Origin: an uncultured Clostridia bacterium
GTDB taxonomy: Bacteria > Bacillota > Clostridia > Christensenellales > Aristaeellaceae
Assembly: GCA_946626395.1 (NCBI GenBank)
Contig: CAMOUF010000117.1
Location: forward strand, 1-23,157
Direction of reading: 5' to 3'
DNA: 23,157 nucleotides
Part shown: one piece after another, positions 22,601 through 23,157 of the stretch
How positions within the stretch are numbered: position 1 is the stretch's first letter
Layout of the letters: each line of letters opens with the position of its first letter
The notes under the pieces: model-generated
The model's database searches: none
Seen by the model: the letters and a program-made list of their open reading frames with translations, nothing else
Told to the model about the DNA's origin: nothing
Position numbers and translations under genes: made by a program

Positions 22601-23056
22601 ATACTTGAGCAGCTGCGCTTCGCTCAGGGACGCCACGGGATAGTAGGTCATGGCGTCGGTGGTGTAGGCGTTCATGTGGGTGTTGTAGGTTTGATACATC
22701 AGGTTCATGAACAGGCTGCCGGAGGGATATTTGTCGCAGCCGTTCAGCGTGGAATGCTCAAACACGTGGGGCAGGCCGGTTTCATCGATGGGCCGGGTGC
22801 GGAAGCTGATCTGGAACACCCGGTTGGTATCGTTATTGGCCACGTACAGCAGCTGAGCGCCGGTTTTCTGGTGCTCAAACAGCGTTACTTCCGCGCCCAC
22901 CAGGTCGTAGGGCCGGGTTTCCTTGGCTTCAAAGCCGTACACCACGTCCCCCGCCTTTGGCGCGGACGCGGCTTTTTCAGTCAGCGCTTCCGCCAGGCCT
23001 GGCGCGCAGCCCAGCGCCAGGCACAGCGCCAGTACAACAGACAGAATCTTTTTCAT
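19646..23056 (-). CDS. Secreted M16C (PreP-like) zinc metallopeptidase with SLH-like C-terminus
   Basis: Exported peptidase of 1136 residues. A signal peptide (Lys-Lys then a hydrophobic run, likely cleavage after AEA at 22-24) precedes the M16 fold. The inverted zinc motif HVFEH (97-101) supplies His97, His101 and catalytic Glu100; Glu197 in VYTEMLG is the likely third ligand. CDKYPSGSLFMNLM and NAYTTDAMTYYPVAS match the presequence-protease subfamily, which degrades unstructured peptides in a closed chamber. Residues about 1006-1136 look like S-layer-homology modules (YYEAVRFVFENGLM, APATASDLYAALYVLVGG, APLTRGGLAQMI), suggesting attachment to the cell wall. ATG 23056 follows AAAGGAGG at 6 nt; an ATG at 23098 lies upstream of this and inside the promoter region, so it is rejected. 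Monocistronic. Confidence 0.92.
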   Translation of the reverse strand: MKKILSVVLALCLALGCAPGLAEALTEKAASAPKAGDVVYGFEAKETRPYDLVGAEVTLFEHQKTGAQLLYVANNDTNRVFQISFRTRPIDETGLPHVFEHSTLNGCDKYPSGSLFMNLMYQTYNTHMNAYTTDAMTYYPVASLSEAQLLKYADFYTDSCLHPSIMKDESIYRTEAWRYHMADMEDELTYEGTVYTEMLGASTITSVASSNAYKDIYPGSVMGYEYGGNPDYIPDMTWESLKDYHDKFYHPSNALVILYGQFDDYTAFLRLLDEAFAGYEKTDFHFVDSNYTPITGPVVNKVPFPVAADASTENQAQIYYYILLPGMKDNIEARRQIDIMGDLMSAASSPLIQNLKKALPTGTFGAGRELAGPEDSYVFVASNVNENDAELFKATVDSTLRSLAETGFSQEMVDTVMASLSLSKKLAPESGEPVNNVTQSLAYYYSCSGNPFEAIEATDALDSMDDWNSDGTFQRVITDWLLDKDLYSLTTTYPVAGLKEEKDAALKEKMAGIKAAMSDEEKQAIIDATNAQIQPDDASALVAQLQAVDVETLPEEYRQYEYTDETGEDGVRRIDVTAAVDDIGTTEIYLDAQTLPQEDIHYMRLYTHLLGELDTDAHTAEELAVLMNRYLYNSVFGVSVNGKKNDYHPYLVFEWTAASEDLKAGYDLVEEIAFHTQFTDAAKLLEKVQARKTAKRTELNRNPYQVSLYRAFAVDQEMWRYYVYLNQLDYYAFLENVEAQLQENPEEVMTKLQSVQRFFENRRGAVTLFAGDANSIQVNRPLADQFLAKLNDEEREPVTYDLPVPAKREAVIMDTNIQFNCVIASEEAMGMDAYDAGLQVVNTLVTDDYLTPELRDKRGVYTPWNGTMEDAGMYLITYRDPKIKETFDVYATVPGYIANLDVTQDVLNGYILNNYSTLAKGEGELAGAVAAAENLVAGKPLDRTLTLMKQLKAVTPETVKAAAAYYQAAWDNGVHSTAGSAAMINENADLYDVILNPFGAVDTSAQEFADAAEGSEYYEAVRFVFENGLMLPAGDTEFGTEAPATASDLYAALYVLVGGPLNPEEAFAFMAQNGLVPEGLEADTQMNNAEGAGLFGTLTTALGAPFTPEVAEDAVEAPLTRGGLAQMIQSFVSLLQ

Positions 23057-23086
23057 GCGTATCCTCCTTTGGATTTTTTCCCGGCT

Positions 23087-23095
23087 ATTATAGCA
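23087..23095 (-). promoter_or_regulatory. Extended -10 promoter of the M16 peptidase gene
   Basis: The minus strand reads TGCTATAAT: a perfect TATAAT with TG one base upstream. The -35 region at 17 bp (TTCCCT) is weak. The start codon is about 30 nt downstream of the -10, behind AAAGGAGG. Confidence 0.7.
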
Positions 23096-23157
23096 CATTT
23101 CTTCTGAACAGGGAATAGGAAGTTCAGGAAAAGCAGGACAATCGCTTACGAAAAAGC

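Noticed and set aside
23006..23056. Lipoprotein signal (lipobox) in the M16 peptidase at Cys17
   Set aside because: The residues before the cysteine are A-L-G; Leu at -2 does not fit the lipobox, whereas an AEA signal peptidase I site follows a few residues later.
19544..23107. 1187-codon open frame antisense to the M16 peptidase
   Set aside because: Composition is His/Gly/Val-rich with no domain signature; it mirrors the GC-biased codons of the real gene, which has signal peptide, zinc site, promoter and ribosome-binding site.

Overview
The window is GC-rich, densely coding bacterial chromosome. Gene content and order point to a Gram-positive member of the Bacillota, most likely a clostridial-type gut anaerobe. 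It carries the yicC-remA-gmk-rpoZ-coaBC-priA-def-fmt-rsmB-rlmN-prpC-prkC-rsgA-rpe cluster in the same order as Bacillus subtilis. RemA and a PASTA-domain kinase are Bacillota-type features, and the last gene encodes a secreted peptidase that appears to end in S-layer-homology-like modules. I cannot assign a genus. I see no tRNA, rRNA, CRISPR array, transposase, integrase or phage gene.

Layout. (1) 60-1421 (+): a MATE-family drug/cation antiporter. (2) 1545-2378 (-): rsmA, converging with the MATE gene across a terminator that serves rsmA. (3) 2576-16312 (-): the 14-gene housekeeping cluster, read from an extended -10 promoter at about 16350 leftwards to rpe. From def to rpe every junction either abuts or overlaps by 4 or 8 bp, so translation is probably coupled. 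The only large gaps are coaBC-priA, filled by two perfect hairpins, and priA-def, filled by a heptamer-repeat element. thiN, which follows rpe in B. subtilis, is absent here. (4) 16583-17050 (+): a Nudix hydrolase with its own consensus-like promoter, divergent from the cluster. (5) 17242-19314 (+): a large polytopic membrane protein with a C-terminal PlsC-like acyltransferase domain, followed by a clear terminator. (6) 19315-19645: a 331-bp intergenic region rich in hairpins, including two copies of one terminator-like stem. (7) 19646-23056 (-): an exported M16C (PreP-like) zinc peptidase with its own extended -10 promoter.

How the genes work together. The cluster couples nucleotide and cofactor supply (gmk, coaBC, rpe), transcription (rpoZ), replication restart (priA), N-terminal formyl-methionine metabolism (def, fmt), rRNA modification and ribosome maturation (rsmB, rlmN, rsgA, with rsmA nearby) and a Ser/Thr phosphorylation switch (prpC/prkC). 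In B. subtilis the PrkC/PrpC pair acts on translation factors, including the RsgA homologue.

The most unusual signal is a set of short intergenic elements built from inverted arrays of 7-bp tandem repeats: two well-formed ones (2413-2590 and 10603-10699) and one degenerate one (17043-17142). Each starts at or within 8 bp of the stop codon of the upstream gene. In two cases the repeat itself supplies the stop codon and the last residues of the protein. Other points of interest are the membrane/acyltransferase fusion with an altered HX4D motif, the peptidase with SLH-like tail, and a perfect 22-bp hairpin 3 nt upstream of the priA ribosome-binding site.
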